Source: Rosa chinensis
Taxonomy: Eukaryota; Streptophyta; Magnoliopsida; Rosales; Rosaceae
Length of the DNA stretch: 64,000 nucleotides
Assembly: GCF_002994745.2 (NCBI RefSeq)
Contig: NC_037094.1
Location: forward strand, 19,019,001-19,083,000
Reading direction: 5' to 3'
Numbering within the stretch: position 1 is the stretch's first letter; each line of letters opens with the position of its first letter. The notes below the pieces were generated by a model that was not told the origin of the DNA, ran no database searches, and was given only the letters and a program-made list of their open reading frames with translations. The translations under genes and the position numbers were made by a program. This document shows positions 1 to 11,132 of the stretch, in pieces.

Positions 1-1195
1 TGCAATAGCTGTTGTACCTTGGGAATTCTTGTAGACCCACCAACAAGAACAACATCATGAACAATGCTCTTGTCCATCTTAGTATCTCTCAAACATTGCT
101 TCACATGCTCCATACATTTGATAAATAGATCCAAGTTGATCTCTTCAAATTTTGCTCTCATTATTGTCGAGTGAAAGTCATTACCTTCGAATAAAGATTC
201 AATCTCAATGCAGGTTTGCATAGTGGAAGAAAGAGTTCTCTTTTCTCTCTCACAAGATGTTCTCAATCTCCTTAGTGCTTTGGGGTTATTACTAATGTCC
301 TTTTCGTACTTCTTTCGGAACTTTTGTACAAAATAGTTCACCATTCTATTATCAAAATCTTCACCCCCAAGATGAGTATCACTAGCTGTAGCTTTCACTT
401 CAAAAATACCTTCTTCAATTTTAAGAAGGGAAACATCGAAAGTACCACCACCATGATAAAAAATAAGAACGTTTTTTCCAGCAATATTGGTGCCTTTTCT
501 ATCAAGACCGTAGGCCATGGCTGCAACTGTTGGCTCGTTGATAATACGAATAACATTCATTCCTGCAATTACACCGGTGTTCTTTGTGGCTTGACGTTGT
601 AAGTCATTAAAGTATGCTGGGACAGTGATAACGACATTCTTTACCGTCGATCCGATGTAGGCCTCTGCTATTTCACGTATCTTATTGAGAACCATTGCAG
701 ATATCTCCTCAGCGGCAAACTGCTTTTTTTTCATTCTTATAATTGATCATAATCATGGGTTTGTCCCTAACTCCACGAACCTTGAAATGCCATAATTTCA
801 TGTCATTTTTTACATTTACATCACTAAATCTTCTTCCAGTCAAGCGCTTTGCATCTAAAGAAAAACATAAAAAGTTAATAAAAGTAACAAGTATGAAGAA
901 CAATAATATACATACAAACGATTCAGCATCACACTAATGAAACTGCCACATTATATTTATAATAGAAAATATGAAGAACTTACCAAAAACAGTGTTGAAG
1001 GGGTTCATTGAGACTTGGTTCTTAGCTGCATCACCAATTAAACGCCCAGTGTTTGTAAAAGCAGCATATGGATGGTGTTATTCTATTGCCCTGATCATTG
1101 GTTATGATTTCAACACGCCCATGTTGCCAAACACCAACGCATGAGTAAGTTGTTCCAAGATCAATTTCTATGAAGATCAATTTCAACACGCCCAT
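1..1195 (-). pseudogene. Cytosolic HSP70 pseudogene, 5' part (runs off left edge)
   Basis: Reading the minus strand from an ATG at 1195, exon 1 (984-1195) shows the HSP70 ATPase start ([15 protein letters not shown], then [11 protein letters not shown]). Exon 2 (1-854) continues with [68 protein letters not shown] and [15 protein letters not shown]. The intron (855-983) has GT-AG ends and splits the VF/DAKRL position, as in plant cytosolic HSP70 genes. It is broken. A one-base shift near 1070 follows the NR-TPS segment, and another lies in the A-run near 722-731 before the AAEEIS segment. The usual DLGGGTFD nucleotide-binding loop reads YHGGGTFD, losing a conserved Asp. HSP70s are ATP-driven chaperones; this copy cannot make one. 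Position 1 cuts the gene, so the 3' half is not visible. Confidence 0.9.
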
Positions 1196-1376
1196 AGCCA
1201 TTAACATCTATATGAGTAGACAACTTAGACCAAATACTGTATATACAAAGGGAAAAAGTTTTCACATAATCGATGAATGTGATATACTACACTATATATA
1301 GAAACAGAATTGATGCTTCAGTTTGATGCAGTTTGGGTTTTCATGTAGCAAAGTATTTCTTTTTTCACCAAACAAA

Positions 1377-1391
1377 GGAATTCTAATTGAC
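1377..1391. repeat. Target-site duplication, left copy
   Basis: GGAATTCTAATTGAC, matching 5217-5231 exactly. A few A residues before it may belong to the duplication too. Confidence 0.85.
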
Positions 1392-1750
1392 GTCCGGCAG
1401 CGTGCCCTCGGAGCTCTGTCGTCGGACGGGCTACGTTGTTTCCACCTATACGTCGGTGGAGGAAGTGGTGTCCTCAATTGCAGGAGGTTAAATCTGGGCT
1501 TCTGCGGTTTGAGGAAGGTGGAGGAGGAGATTGCGGCTACTGTCGAGTGGAGATCTAGTTCCGGTTGGTGGGGTTGGTTGCTGAGGGCGCCGTTGCTTGG
1601 TTTCGTCACCGGTTGGGTCAAGTTTTGGATTGCAGCGAGGGTTGAGTCGAAGGGTGTTTGGCGGATCTGGGTTGATATTATCGATCTTTCTGGATCCGAT
1701 CTGAAGATGGAGGATGGCTGGGCTGGTGGTGATCGGGTTGACAAACGGCG

Positions 1751-3143
1751 TGTGATGCCTCTGAAATTCTTATTTATTATTTGAGGATTTTTCGGGATTA
1801 ATTTGGTGGTTATTGGACGATTTCGTGGCTCGTGGATGGAGCGGAAGTGTTTTGGGCGAATAATTATTCAAGAAGCGTCATTTTAGGGGGAGCAAGGGTT
1901 GACTTTTTATTCATTGGGTATCTCTGAAAATTTCCTTCATGAAAGTTGTAGAGCGTTTCTATATGAGTTCGTGGATATGTGGAACTCGAGAATTGGAGTT
2001 CGTATGAAGAAGTTATTGGTTTCGGAAAAAATTTCTATTTTTGTATAAAAAGACAAATTTTTGAGAAAATTGCAAAAGAGCCCAGATTTCCCACAAAGGA
2101 AACCCGAGCTTAGTCTCTCTCTCCCGAGCCTGCGCGCAGCCCAGCCATTTTGCTGGCTTCGTTCTTCCTCCTCCGGCCACCATCGGACGGGATTCCAAGT
2201 GGGCTTTCTTCGCCTCAACATCCTCTACACGTCTGTGGAAGTGATTCTTCACGATTCGAGCTGTGGTGGATGCTGCAAGGCCGAGAAGAAGTCGCGTCGG
2301 GGATGAAATCGCCTTCGTCGGAACTAGAGATTCCGGCCACCTTTGCTGGTGATTCTTGAGGGCTTTTGGAGCTTAGAGGACGTAGATGCTTTCCACAAGG
2401 TGGCTTGCATTGATTCAAAGTGTGGAGGTTGAATTTTGGATTTGAAATTCTAGGGTTTCAATCGGCCCGATTTGTTCTAAGGTAAAATTTGATCGATTGG
2501 TGTATAATTGGACTTTGGTGTAGTTATGAAAGTTGTAATTGAAGTTGAGATGAAGAACTTTTGTATTGGGGGTTTTGCTAAATTTTGACTTTGGATTGGT
2601 GGCGCCGCCGCCACTGTGGTGGTGTTTTCCTACGGTTTCCGGCCACCTCAGGGATAGTTTCTGTTCCTGATTTTGATCTACTCGTTCATACGAGCATTTC
2701 GATATATTGTTTGTAATTTTTGGAGATCGTATGAGCATGTTAGGGTTTTTGTGATTTCAATAGTTTCGGTTATAGATCTGTGAGGATCCGACTATCCGAT
2801 CGACTTGTGGTTTTGGCATATCGATCGTAGAAGTATTCAGGAGACATGGGTGGTCTCGGATGTGGTTTCGCCTCGATTGGCGTCACTTTTGAAATTTTAG
2901 TTCAAAACAGGGGTTTCAGACTTAAATCATTTGTGAATCGTTACTGATTTGAGTTCATTGGTGATTTGGACGAGTTGTTAGAGTGAGTGTTAGTTCGGTT
3001 CTGTATAGAAGACGCAGCGGGATTCTGAGATGAGTAACCTCACAAGGTATATTTACGAACAGAATATCCTTATCGTTTTGAGAGTTATTTATTAACTGCA
3101 AACTATAGTTGGTATTAGTAGACATTCCTGAGCGGATGACTAC

Positions 3144-3180
<37 letters not shown>

Positions 3181-4523
3181 CTTGAAATATATATGTGTGG
3201 ATGAGTTCATTCTCGTTTTGTGATGTGACTTCTCGGAAAACAATTATGGTGGGAAATGGTATTTCTATTGTTTTGAAAAGTGTTTGAGGATTTGGGGAGT
3301 TGCAGGTTGTGATTTCTCCATTTGGGTTGGGTAACATTTTCAGGTCTGGTATGACCATTTTAAATGTTTTAATCTGACGACCGATGGTCTGAGGATTTGA
3401 GAGTCACAGGTTGTGATTTCTCCATTTAATTTGATTTAACATTTTGGGTCTAGTGCGACTCATTTAATGTTTTGATCTGAGGGTCAGGTTGGCCTAAGGA
3501 TCCGGGGTTGCAAGTTGCATCCTCAGGCAATGTTATATCGTAAGGTTGAACCTTGGCCGAGTGACAGGTTACTATTCAGTTAGAGCTCTACTCTGTCTAC
3601 CATCATACCTCATGGATTTAAGTAGGTTACTTAAGACTCCTGGGTACATATTTTATCTAGGCTGGACCAAAGAATCATATTCTATTTGTTAGGTTAACGA
3701 TAGATATGATTGATGTGTGTTGATATTTTGTCCAAGTTGGACCAAAGATTCATATTCGATTTGTTAGGTTAACAATTGATATGATTTGATGTTTTGTCCA
3801 AGTTGGATCGATTTGATGTTTTATCCAGGTTGGACTGATTTGTTGTTTTGTCCAGGTTGGACCGATTTGATGTTTTTTCCAGGTTAGACCGAATTGTTGT
3901 TTTATCCAGGTTGGATCCATTTATCATATTTGAATTGTTAGGTTAACGATTTATATGATTTTGTCATGGTGTGACTTTCGTTGTTTTCTTTTGGGAACAG
4001 AGTATTGTTTTGGGAAGCATGGTATGTTTTCTTATTCTCGAGTTGAAAGGTTTTCCTCGTTTTGGATTGCGTTGTGTGATGTTTTGTTTTGAGTTACTCA
4101 TACGGGCTTACAAAAGCTTACCTGGTTTGTTGTGTGACAACATGGTGCAACATTCAAACGGTGTAGGGTTTAATCTTGCAGGTTAGGATAATCGGGGCTG
4201 AAACTGAGATTGCGTGCTTACAGCTATACAGTAGGAAGTCATTTTTGTGATTTTACAGTTGATAAGGACTTCCGTTGTGTAGTTAACTCAGAGGAGCATT
4301 TACTTTTTATTTTGTGTTGACAATTTAATTCGTAAATTTATGTAGTATATGACTCTGTGCAGCGGGTCAATATTGACACAGTGGGTTCAGGGCATCAATA
4401 TGTATGTTTAAAAAGGGAAAAAAGTTTACAGGTATTTTGTATTGATGGCTGAACGATCACGCATATATAAGTACGGGATTGTATATCGATTTTTTATTTG
4501 TGTTAAAAATCAGGGGCGTGACA
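1751..4523 (+). mobile_element. Solo LTR, probably Ty3/Gypsy (Tekay/Del-like), nested in the LINE
   Basis: It starts TGTGATGCCTC and ends GGGGCGTGACA, so the ends form a short imperfect inverted repeat of TG..CA type. CGGCG (1746-1750) and GGGCG (4524-4528) flank it, a 4/5 target duplication. Sequence on both sides is of the same GC-rich LINE character. No gag or pol frame is present in its 2.77 kb. The large size and the TGTxACGCCCC-like ends fit Tekay/Del chromovirus LTRs, which is family knowledge and not a match I could run. A (TA)n run sits at about 3149-3176 and a tandem array at 3650-3965. Orientation is taken from the GGGGCGTGACA end. Confidence 0.6.
3650..3965. repeat. Degenerate tandem array inside the solo LTR
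   Basis: Repeats of the form TCCAGGTTGGACCGATTTG(A/T)TGTTTT occur about seven times, interleaved with longer copies of a block reading ATTTGTTAGGTTAACGAT and then ATATGATT (seen near 3690, 3762 and 3937). Confidence 0.7.
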
Positions 4524-5216
4524 GGGCGGATGGTGTTGACGGTGCAGGTGGTGGTGCGACAGGTTCTGCGGCTTGGCGGTGGAGCTGTATCAGAACTAGG
4601 TTGGGCCTGGCTTATTGGCTGGGCTCTCCTTGCTTCTAAGGCTTGGGCTTGGGCTCACAGTTTGGGCCCAGACCAGGCTGCTATTTTCTTTATAGTTTTT
4701 ATTTTTTTCAGTTGTTTAGTTTTGTTACCAGTTTTGCGAGTAATAAATTCCTACATTTGTTGTGTAGGGCTGGTTGGGCTTTTTTCCTGTGTATGCACTC
4801 TAAGTGCCTTGTCTGCTCTAGGTAGGCGGCGAGTTCCTTACTTCGTCAAATGGTCGCTACCTCCTAATGGCAGGGTGAGACTAAATGTCGTTGGATTTAT
4901 CCTCCGGCGGCAACATAGTAGGAAAGCTATGTGTATGGTAATTAAGCTATGTTGTAATCGGGTTACATATCGAGTTATGTTTGCGTTATGTCACCGCTAT
5001 GTCAAAGCAAATAGAGTCGCTAATAGAGTGCTCTTTGCTAGTTGGTGCCTAGTTGAATATAGTTATGTGGTAGAGACTCATGATAATAGTTAATGTTTTC
5101 TATATTCTTATTGTAATCAGGGGTTTAGGCTCAATGTCCCCCTTGTATTTGACAGTTTCATTATTCAAGGTTTGAGGGCAGCCGCACCAGCCCTCTATTA
5201 AAAAAAAAAAAAAAAA

Positions 5217-5231
5217 GGAATTCTAATTGAC
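5217..5231. repeat. Target-site duplication, right copy
   Basis: GGAATTCTAATTGAC directly after the poly(A) tail. It is the partner of 1377-1391. Confidence 0.85.
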
Positions 5232-5404
5232 ATTAGGAATCAAATTAAGCAACGTCCTTAAAACAAACAATTAGTTTTTTTTTTTTTTGGACCAAATGAA
5301 AAAGGAGAGGAATTGGTGACAAGTCAAAGTAAGTCTATTAGGATCAGAAACATAATCCAACTAGGGATAGAAAACATAATCAAACTAGACTAAATTATGT
5401 AATT

Positions 5405-5995
5405 CAATTTGGTAGGACGAGTTGGGCTTCGTGTCGGTCTGTGCACCTTGTGTGCCTTGTCTGCTCCAGGTAGGCGGCGAGTTCCTTGCATTGGCAAATG
5501 ATCACAACCTCTTAGTGGCGGTAACGTGTCTGCTCTAGGTAGGCAGCAAGTTCCTTGCATTGGCAAATGGTCACAACCTCTTAGTGGTGGTAACGTGTAT
5601 GCTCTAGGTAGGCAGCGAGTTCCTTGCTTGGTCAAATGGTCGCTGCCTCCTAGTGGCAAGGTGAAACTAAGTGTCACTGGATTTTTTCGGTAGCAACATA
5701 GTAGGAAAGCTGCGTTATTTGTAATGATGTTTCTTCTTAATAGAGTTATATTTCCGGTATGTCACCACAGTTGTAAAGCGAATAGAGTAGCCAGTAGAGT
5801 ACTCTTCGCTAGTTGGTGCTTGCTAGAATACATTGTTTTAGTTGAGATGCTTGTTATAATCTCAGGAAGTTCTCTTGATGCATATTGTAATAAGGGGTTT
5901 AGGCATCATGTCCCCCCCCCCCCAAATGTATTATGTAGTTTCATTAATCAAGACTTGAGGGTAGTCGCACAGACTCTTCTTCAAAAAAAAAAATT
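5405..5995 (+). mobile_element. Second copy of the LINE-derived 3' end
   Basis: From about 5410 the sequence parallels 4760-5200 of the previous element. It has the GGTAGGCGGCGAGTTCCTT block and KWSLPPSGKVKLSV (RNase H start-like), then KANRVASRVLFASW (RNase H end-like), the GGGGTTTAGGC..ATGTCCCCC tail and a terminal A-run near 5984-5995. It differs by a threefold 69 bp expansion (5460-5666) and many substitutions, so it is a separate insertion and not a recent duplication. I could not fix a target duplication. Confidence 0.65.
5460..5666. repeat. 69 bp tandem repeat, 3 units
   Basis: TGCTC(C/T)AGGTAGGC recurs at 5462, 5531 and 5600, an exact 69 bp period. Each unit continues with AGTTCCTTGC and a CAAATG(A/G)TC block. 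The neighbouring copy (4800-4880) has a single unit, so the expansion arose in this copy or its source. Confidence 0.85.
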
Positions 5996-6449
5996 AAGAA
6001 AAAGAAAACGTCTATGGACATTATTTTTAGCCTTCTCAATAGTTCAAAAAAAAATTAAAAAAATAATGAAGTGTTCAAAAATGTTGTGAAAAAGCGAAGA
6101 TGGAGGAAGGCAAGTACTGCCAGAGCCTACCATAAGTTGTTACAAGTTTTAGGTGTAGTGCTACTATCAATTATCCAAATGCAATGAAACATTTTGGTTC
6201 CCATTTATCTACTAAGTTAGAGATAAATATTTTATTATAAGGGAATGTTCAGGGAAGAAGCTAAACCCAGGGACGACTAAAATGGGGTTGAGGTGGGCTA
6301 TCATCCACCCCATTGTCGAGAAATGGGTAACCATCCATCAATTTGACCCAAACTATCTTAATATATAATCATTGGAAGTTTGGGGTCTGTGTATATAAAT
6401 TGATTGAGATCCTGAATAATGAATCTTTGTGTTTGATAACTAAAATAAC
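5996..6449. other. Non-coding spacer
   Basis: AT-rich sequence between the second LINE tail and the Tat element target site. I see no gene, repeat or RNA in it. Confidence 0.5.
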
Positions 6450-6454
6450 ATATG
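6450..6454. repeat. Target-site duplication ATATG, left
   Basis: It matches 21293-21297 exactly and abuts the TG start of the 5' LTR. Confidence 0.9.
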
Positions 6455-7432
6455 TGTTTGAGCCCAAAAGTAATTTTGCCAAAATCCTTTAGTGGGTTTG
6501 AGCCAGTGGGCCGATATCTGCGGCCCAAAAGTGGGACTATACAGATTTGGGTTGTGGTGTTGCTCATCCCGTGTTTCATAAGAAGATATCGTCCTTAATT
6601 GAGCGCTCATGGGGGCGTAAAGATATATTTGCAATTAATACGTGAGTATCCTACTGCTTGCATCCAGCGATCGTATCTAGGATTTTCACAGAGGCAATTA
6701 ATCCTTGCCTATATTCTAGCGACGATAGAAGAGGATAGTTATCACCCATAATAATATCAAGGCTATCAAGAGTTTTGATTTGATTCAAGGCCAATAACTG
6801 TGGCCCAAGATATAGTATTCCATTCCTATTAGGGAAGTGAATAAGTACAATAAGCCTATATATAGAGGCTAAACACGATACGAGAGGAATTTTTGACCTT
6901 TAATCTCTCTGAGTAATCAATCCCAGCGATTGCAAAGCCTCTCCGGAGCAAACCCTCAACTTCGTTGAAACCCGGTGACCGCCCGCCAGTCCTAGTCTCC
7001 CCGCGAGCCGACTGTCAGCCTCACCAGTTCAACCCGGCGACCGTACTTCCAGTCCTAGTCTCCCCAGGAGCCGACTGCGAGCGCAACCGCCACTGTTACT
7101 TCCAGCGAAGCTAGAGTCACGCTTTAGCAAACCCGTGTTCCTCTCCAACTTCCCAGTGATTGCTCTGCTCGGCTTTCAAGTTGAGTATCGATTTGGTGAA
7201 CGCAAAGAAACCACATCCAAAGCCCTTACCCGTGTAAGGCAAAGAAGTCCTTCTCCGGAAGGCAAGAAAAGAACCCTGTGACGAGGTTGGTGCTCTCCTC
7301 GTCCACAGCGCTTGAAGAAGAAGTCAGGTCACGGGACTACCCCAACGACTGCACCCCGCGGTGCTGGCACGCCTGCGCAACCACTCGCCCAAAAGAGACT
7401 GTTTGCACACCAGCTGGTTTTGGAGCCAAACA
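6455..7432 (+). repeat. 5' LTR of the Tat-like element
   Basis: It begins TGTTTGAGCCC, ends GGAGCCAAACA, and is 978 bp like its partner. Differences from the 3' LTR seen by eye are one in the CAAAA(G/A)TGGG block, one in CCCGT(G/A)TTTC, two in the CCCG(T/C)GTAAGG(C/G)AAAG block and one in GTGA(C/A)GAGG. Confidence 0.95.
6857..6865 (+). promoter_or_regulatory. TATA box of the LTR promoter
   Basis: TATATATAG lies about 400 bp into the LTR and fits the U3/R boundary promoter that drives genomic RNA. The same box is at 20717-20725 in the 3' LTR. Assigned by motif and place only. Confidence 0.55.
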
Positions 7433-7454
7433 TTTTGGCACACCCAGTGGGACA
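7433..7454 (+). other. Primer-binding-site region
   Basis: Directly after the LTR comes TTTTGGCACACCCAGTGGG. A TTTGGC-type start just inside the LTR is where the tRNA primer binds in Tat-group elements. I do not assign the tRNA. Confidence 0.5.
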
Positions 7455-7639
7455 CAAACTAGGGTTTCTTTCTAAACGCAACCATTGGGAAGCCCAGCGA
7501 TAACCCTTACCAAAAAGGTTACGCTAGCTGCCCAAAGCATAAGACCTCCAGCTACAGATCGCATTCTCGTGCGGACTGTCGTGGTCTATCTGAGGAACAA
7601 GTGACGCAACGATTCTCTCTGCAGACTCAATCACCCAAT

Positions 7640-9874
7640 ATGTCAACTTCACAAGGTGAGAATCGCTCGACCGCGACTGAGGGTCAGAGCGTCAGTACTA
7701 ATCAGGCCAGCGAGCCTGTTGATTCCGCCACTGTCAACACTGTAGTGGGCGGTGATGAGGAAGAGGCTTTCGTTTCGAAGCCTATCCCGGAAGGAGCAAC
7801 CTTTGACGAGACAATTGCGATCCTCATGGAGAACGTCGAGAATCATCGCAAGAAGATGGACGCAGATCTCGCACGGGAAACCGCAAAATCAGAAAGGCTC
7901 CTCCGCGAGTTCGAGCAGCGTATGACTCTCTATGCAGAAAATACCAGGCAGCAGGTCACACAGACAGAGAGCACCTTGAAGGCGCAAGCTATAACCATCG
8001 CTGCCGCACAAAATGAGCGTCATACGACCATCCTGAATGCCATAGCGGACCATTCCAAGCAAACCGCATCAAACATAGCAGATCTCCGCAAGGATGGGGC
8101 CAACTTGGCAACTGAAGTGGCTATGCAGAGAGCCGAATTGAACCATGCGAAAGAGGTGATGCATTCGGCCTTAGGCGATCCTAATACTATCCTTGGTTCT
8201 CTTGCCCAGCCGTCCAGTTCGGGCAAGTATGTGCACCCAAATCAGCGCGAAAAGGCCAACCAAAACATTGGTTCTTCGTCAGCTACTGCGGCTGCTACTC
8301 CATCAAAGAACAAGGAGCAGGCCTTGGTCATTCCTGGCAGCAAGGAGAAGACTGCTTCATCAAGTGGACAGACCGCCAAGAAACACCAAGTCGCGAGGGG
8401 TGCAGGGACTGCGTCAGAGCCTGTGACTTTTGTCCAGTACGACAGCGACGGAGCAGAGGTGGTGTATCAAGAGTTGCCGGGAAGCTATTATGCACTCGAC
8501 CAAACTGGTATCCCGATCAAGATAACCGCTCTGTCGAAGGAAGAAGTTATCCCCGCAGTGACTCTCCAGCAGCAAGCTACTACCCGCATTGTGCAGGTTG
8601 GGGAAAGATCAACGATGGTAAATCAAACAACCCCTGGACAAACTGTTCACCGAGCTGCGGTGATACCTCCTCCACCCCCGGGCCCAGAATATGTGAGGCG
8701 TGAGGAGGTTGAGGAGATGATTAGATTGGCAAACCCTAGGGCCCAGCCGGATGGAGTATATGAGGGACCTTTCCCGCCAAACATCATGCTCGCACCTTTT
8801 CCTCGAGGTTATAAGAACATTATTTTTTCTACTTTTTCAGGGGAAGACACAAAAGATGCGGCCACTCACCTGGCCAGGTTTAGGGTGCAATGCGGCCAAT
8901 ATCAGAATGACGACGTCCTCAAGTGCAGGATCTTTGGCACTTCCCTATCTGGCGCTGCTTTCAGATGGTTCTCTAAACTTAGGCCAGGGACAGTGGCAGA
9001 CTGGCCGGTGATGGAACTACTTTTCCGGGAAACATTTGGGAATATTGAGCCTGAGGTCGATTTGGCCTCTCTTACTCAGATGGCCCAACAGCCTACGGAG
9101 TCAGCAGTCTCCTATCTTCAGCGCTTTCAAATCCAGAAGGCCAAACTGAATGTCATTCTGCCCGAGAAGGAGTTGGTCAAGTTGGCGGTTAAAGGCCTGG
9201 AGCCCCGGCAAAGAAAGAAGCAGCATGGCAGCATGATACAGTCGATGGGAGAACTCATCACGGAGGTAGGCAGTTTTGAGCATCTCCTTCGAGAGACGGA
9301 TGCAAGGAAGAATGCGTCCAAAGGGACGTATGTGCCCGGTAAACACCGTACGGTAGCGGCCCTGAACTACCAGCCAACCACTTACGACCCTTATTATAAT
9401 CGCGGTACTGGAGAAGGGTGCCAGGACGATGAAGAAGACGAAGACAATGACATAGCAGCTTATGAACTGACCGGGAAGAAAAACCCGGCTTTGAAACAGC
9501 TGAAGATCTCCAAGGAACCTATTAAGCTCAAGTCGATGGCCTTCACCAAACCAGAGTTCGCGGCATATACCTATGATGCCAACAAGGCTCACGAGATCCT
9601 CGACGAAATGATTGCTGCAAAGATGGTGAAGACTGATTTCGGGCCTTTTCCGCGACCAGGGCAGTTGAAAGGAAAGAAATACTGCAAGTTCCATAACCTG
9701 TGGAACCACAACACTGCGGACTGTGTGAAGCTCAAGGACCAAATACAGGTTTGGCTTAATAACGGCAGCTTGCAGGTAGAAGCTCCAGTCACCGCTGCAG
9801 CACTGGTTGATGTGGACCCTTTCCCTGACACCGGGGTCAATATGGTCAATGTAGATTGGGACAAGAAGTTGTAG
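7640..9874 (+). CDS. gag: Gag polyprotein of the Tat-like element
   Basis: The open frame starts at ATG 7640 (MSTSQGENRS), in frame with an upstream GTG at 7601, and gives about 744 aa. The N-terminal third is a charged helical region (VENHRKKMDADLARETAKSE). Around residues 400-530 is the retrotransposon Gag capsid domain (FSGEDTKDAATHLARFRVQC, then FRWFSKLRPGTVADW and AVSYLQRFQIQK). Near residues 675-705 is the modified CxFHx..HxxxDC knuckle, here YCKFHNLWNHNTADC, for nucleic-acid binding. It packages element RNA into cytoplasmic particles. The frame is intact, unlike the downstream pol part, and ends in a stop before the spacer ORF. Confidence 0.9.
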   Translation: MSTSQGENRSTATEGQSVSTNQASEPVDSATVNTVVGGDEEEAFVSKPIPEGATFDETIAILMENVENHRKKMDADLARETAKSERLLREFEQRMTLYAENTRQQVTQTESTLKAQAITIAAAQNERHTTILNAIADHSKQTASNIADLRKDGANLATEVAMQRAELNHAKEVMHSALGDPNTILGSLAQPSSSGKYVHPNQREKANQNIGSSSATAAATPSKNKEQALVIPGSKEKTASSSGQTAKKHQVARGAGTASEPVTFVQYDSDGAEVVYQELPGSYYALDQTGIPIKITALSKEEVIPAVTLQQQATTRIVQVGERSTMVNQTTPGQTVHRAAVIPPPPPGPEYVRREEVEEMIRLANPRAQPDGVYEGPFPPNIMLAPFPRGYKNIIFSTFSGEDTKDAATHLARFRVQCGQYQNDDVLKCRIFGTSLSGAAFRWFSKLRPGTVADWPVMELLFRETFGNIEPEVDLASLTQMAQQPTESAVSYLQRFQIQKAKLNVILPEKELVKLAVKGLEPRQRKKQHGSMIQSMGELITEVGSFEHLLRETDARKNASKGTYVPGKHRTVAALNYQPTTYDPYYNRGTGEGCQDDEEDEDNDIAAYELTGKKNPALKQLKISKEPIKLKSMAFTKPEFAAYTYDANKAHEILDEMIAAKMVKTDFGPFPRPGQLKGKKYCKFHNLWNHNTADCVKLKDQIQVWLNNGSLQVEAPVTAAALVDVDPFPDTGVNMVNVDWDKKL

Positions 9875-10132
9875 AGGAAACCAACGCTGGATCTGGCCAC
9901 GAGCAAACAAGGTCTAAGGTCCACCACAGATGAGGTGTCAATTAAGGATAGAACGGAGACGACCAAATAGGCCTCATCCGTGATTCTGTGTTAGCGATGT
10001 AAAGAGGAGTGTGGTATCCAAATACCGCACGAGGAAGTCGAACAGACGTTTCATTTCGGTTCCCTGCCACCAGTCAAGTGGACCTCCCCGTCGAGGAACT
10101 ATTAGCCTGCCAGCCCGAGAGAACGGGAGAAA

Positions 10133-10965
10133 GTGACATCACCACCATCCCCCAGAGACTCTAATTTGTTCATGAAGTTGAAAGCAACCGCCAGCGAACC
10201 GAAACAGGAAAAGACCAGAAGCGGTTGCAAAGATGTTCTGACCAAGCCCTATATACCACCTGCATCAGCTAATCCTATCAAAGAAGGCAGATGGTACACA
10301 AGGGAGAAGGGGAAGGCAGTGGAGATTAGTCCATCCCGGAAGAGAAAGCTGCAGCGCAGGTTCGGCGAAGCCAAGCGTGCTCTAGAGGCTTTAGATCAGG
10401 GCCTGATAAAACCTTCCCAATTGGTCAAGTCGCCCGAACAATACCAGGAAGAGATGGAGGCGTTGGCCTCCAAACCGTTGAGACCTCCACGTGGTCTTAA
10501 CAGACAGACAAATTCACTAATAGGGGCGTCAAAACCCAGTGTTTTTTGCAAAATTACTAAAGAGCGCTCGCCACCGCCTGCCCAAAGGAACAGCTCGCCT
10601 ACTCAACGACCGCATGTCAGGCGCAGGCTCTCTAATGAAGCACCGGATGTAAAGGCTTCAGTCTTCGACAGGCTGGGGGGCAAGAACACAGTGGTTAGCA
10701 CCTTGCAATGGCGACCCAAGAAGGTCCAAAGTGTAGTCATTTCCGCCCCAAAGGAGCGTACGGGACCCGAAAATCCGGCGCCTTCGGTAGGTGAGCAAGA
10801 ACTCGAGTCACAGGGGCTTGAACACTGCCAGGTAAAGGGCCTTACAGAAGAATCGTTAGTAGACCGCTTGGCTCGACAGTTCCAGACTGATACCCTGTTG
10901 GAAGAACCCAAGCTGGAACTGGCTGTCGACATAGGGGCACTGAGTCAGATGAGGTTTCTTGCAAC
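10133..10965 (+). pseudogene. Spacer ORF between Gag and protease
   Basis: An open frame rich in K, R, S and P (for example SPSRKRKLQRRFGEAKRALE) with no domain I recognise. It occupies the place of the Gag-Pol linker in large Tat elements. Coding sense appears to leave this frame near 10960, moving to one with MVYVLPAKYALPVAAQ, and to shift again near 11110-11130 into the protease frame. I read these as lesions, though one could be a programmed frameshift. Confidence 0.55.
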
Positions 10966-11132
10966 ATGGTTTACGTGCTCCCCGCAAAATATGCCTTGCC
11001 AGTCGCTGCTCAGGAATGCGTGGAGATCGAAGAAGAGGGTACACAACCATTGCAGGTCACTTCAGCAGCTACAACACTTGTAGAGGACGGGGCCTTACCT
11101 GAACCAACAGAGGTCCCAGACAAGGGGGACTC

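Larger units (their letters stand above)
1392..5216 (+). mobile_element. LINE-derived retroposon with poly(A) tail, split by a solo LTR
   Basis: The segment ends in a long A-run (about 5198-5216) and is flanked by a direct repeat GGAATTCTAATTGAC (1377-1391 and 5217-5231), the hallmark of target-primed LINE insertion. Near 4840-4905 a frame reads VKWSLPPNGRVRLNV, resembling the start of the RNase H domain of plant LINEs (W-PP-G-KLNVDG). Near 5005-5060 it reads KANRVANRVLFASWCLVEY, resembling that domain's end (REANxVAxRLAxFAS). The middle of RNase H, the reverse transcriptase and the endonuclease are absent, so this is an internally deleted, non-autonomous copy of about 1.05 kb once the nested LTR is removed. 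The part before 1751 is GC-rich and may be 5' UTR. It sits roughly 200 bp upstream of the HSP70 relic. Confidence 0.75.

Noticed and set aside
1292..1784. Overlapping ORFs of 150 codons on both strands
   Set aside because: They lie across the LINE/LTR border, have biased composition and no domain, and arise from GC-rich non-coding sequence.
3149..3176. (TA)n run as an origin or regulatory element
   Set aside because: A simple microsatellite inside a solo LTR.
5390..5677. Minus-strand ORF with a repeated CLPRA-type motif
   Set aside because: It is the antisense reading of the 3 x 69 bp tandem repeat, which is divisible by three.
9101..9910. 269-codon minus-strand ORF inside gag
   Set aside because: Shadow of the gag frame; the sense strand carries the capsid domain and knuckle.
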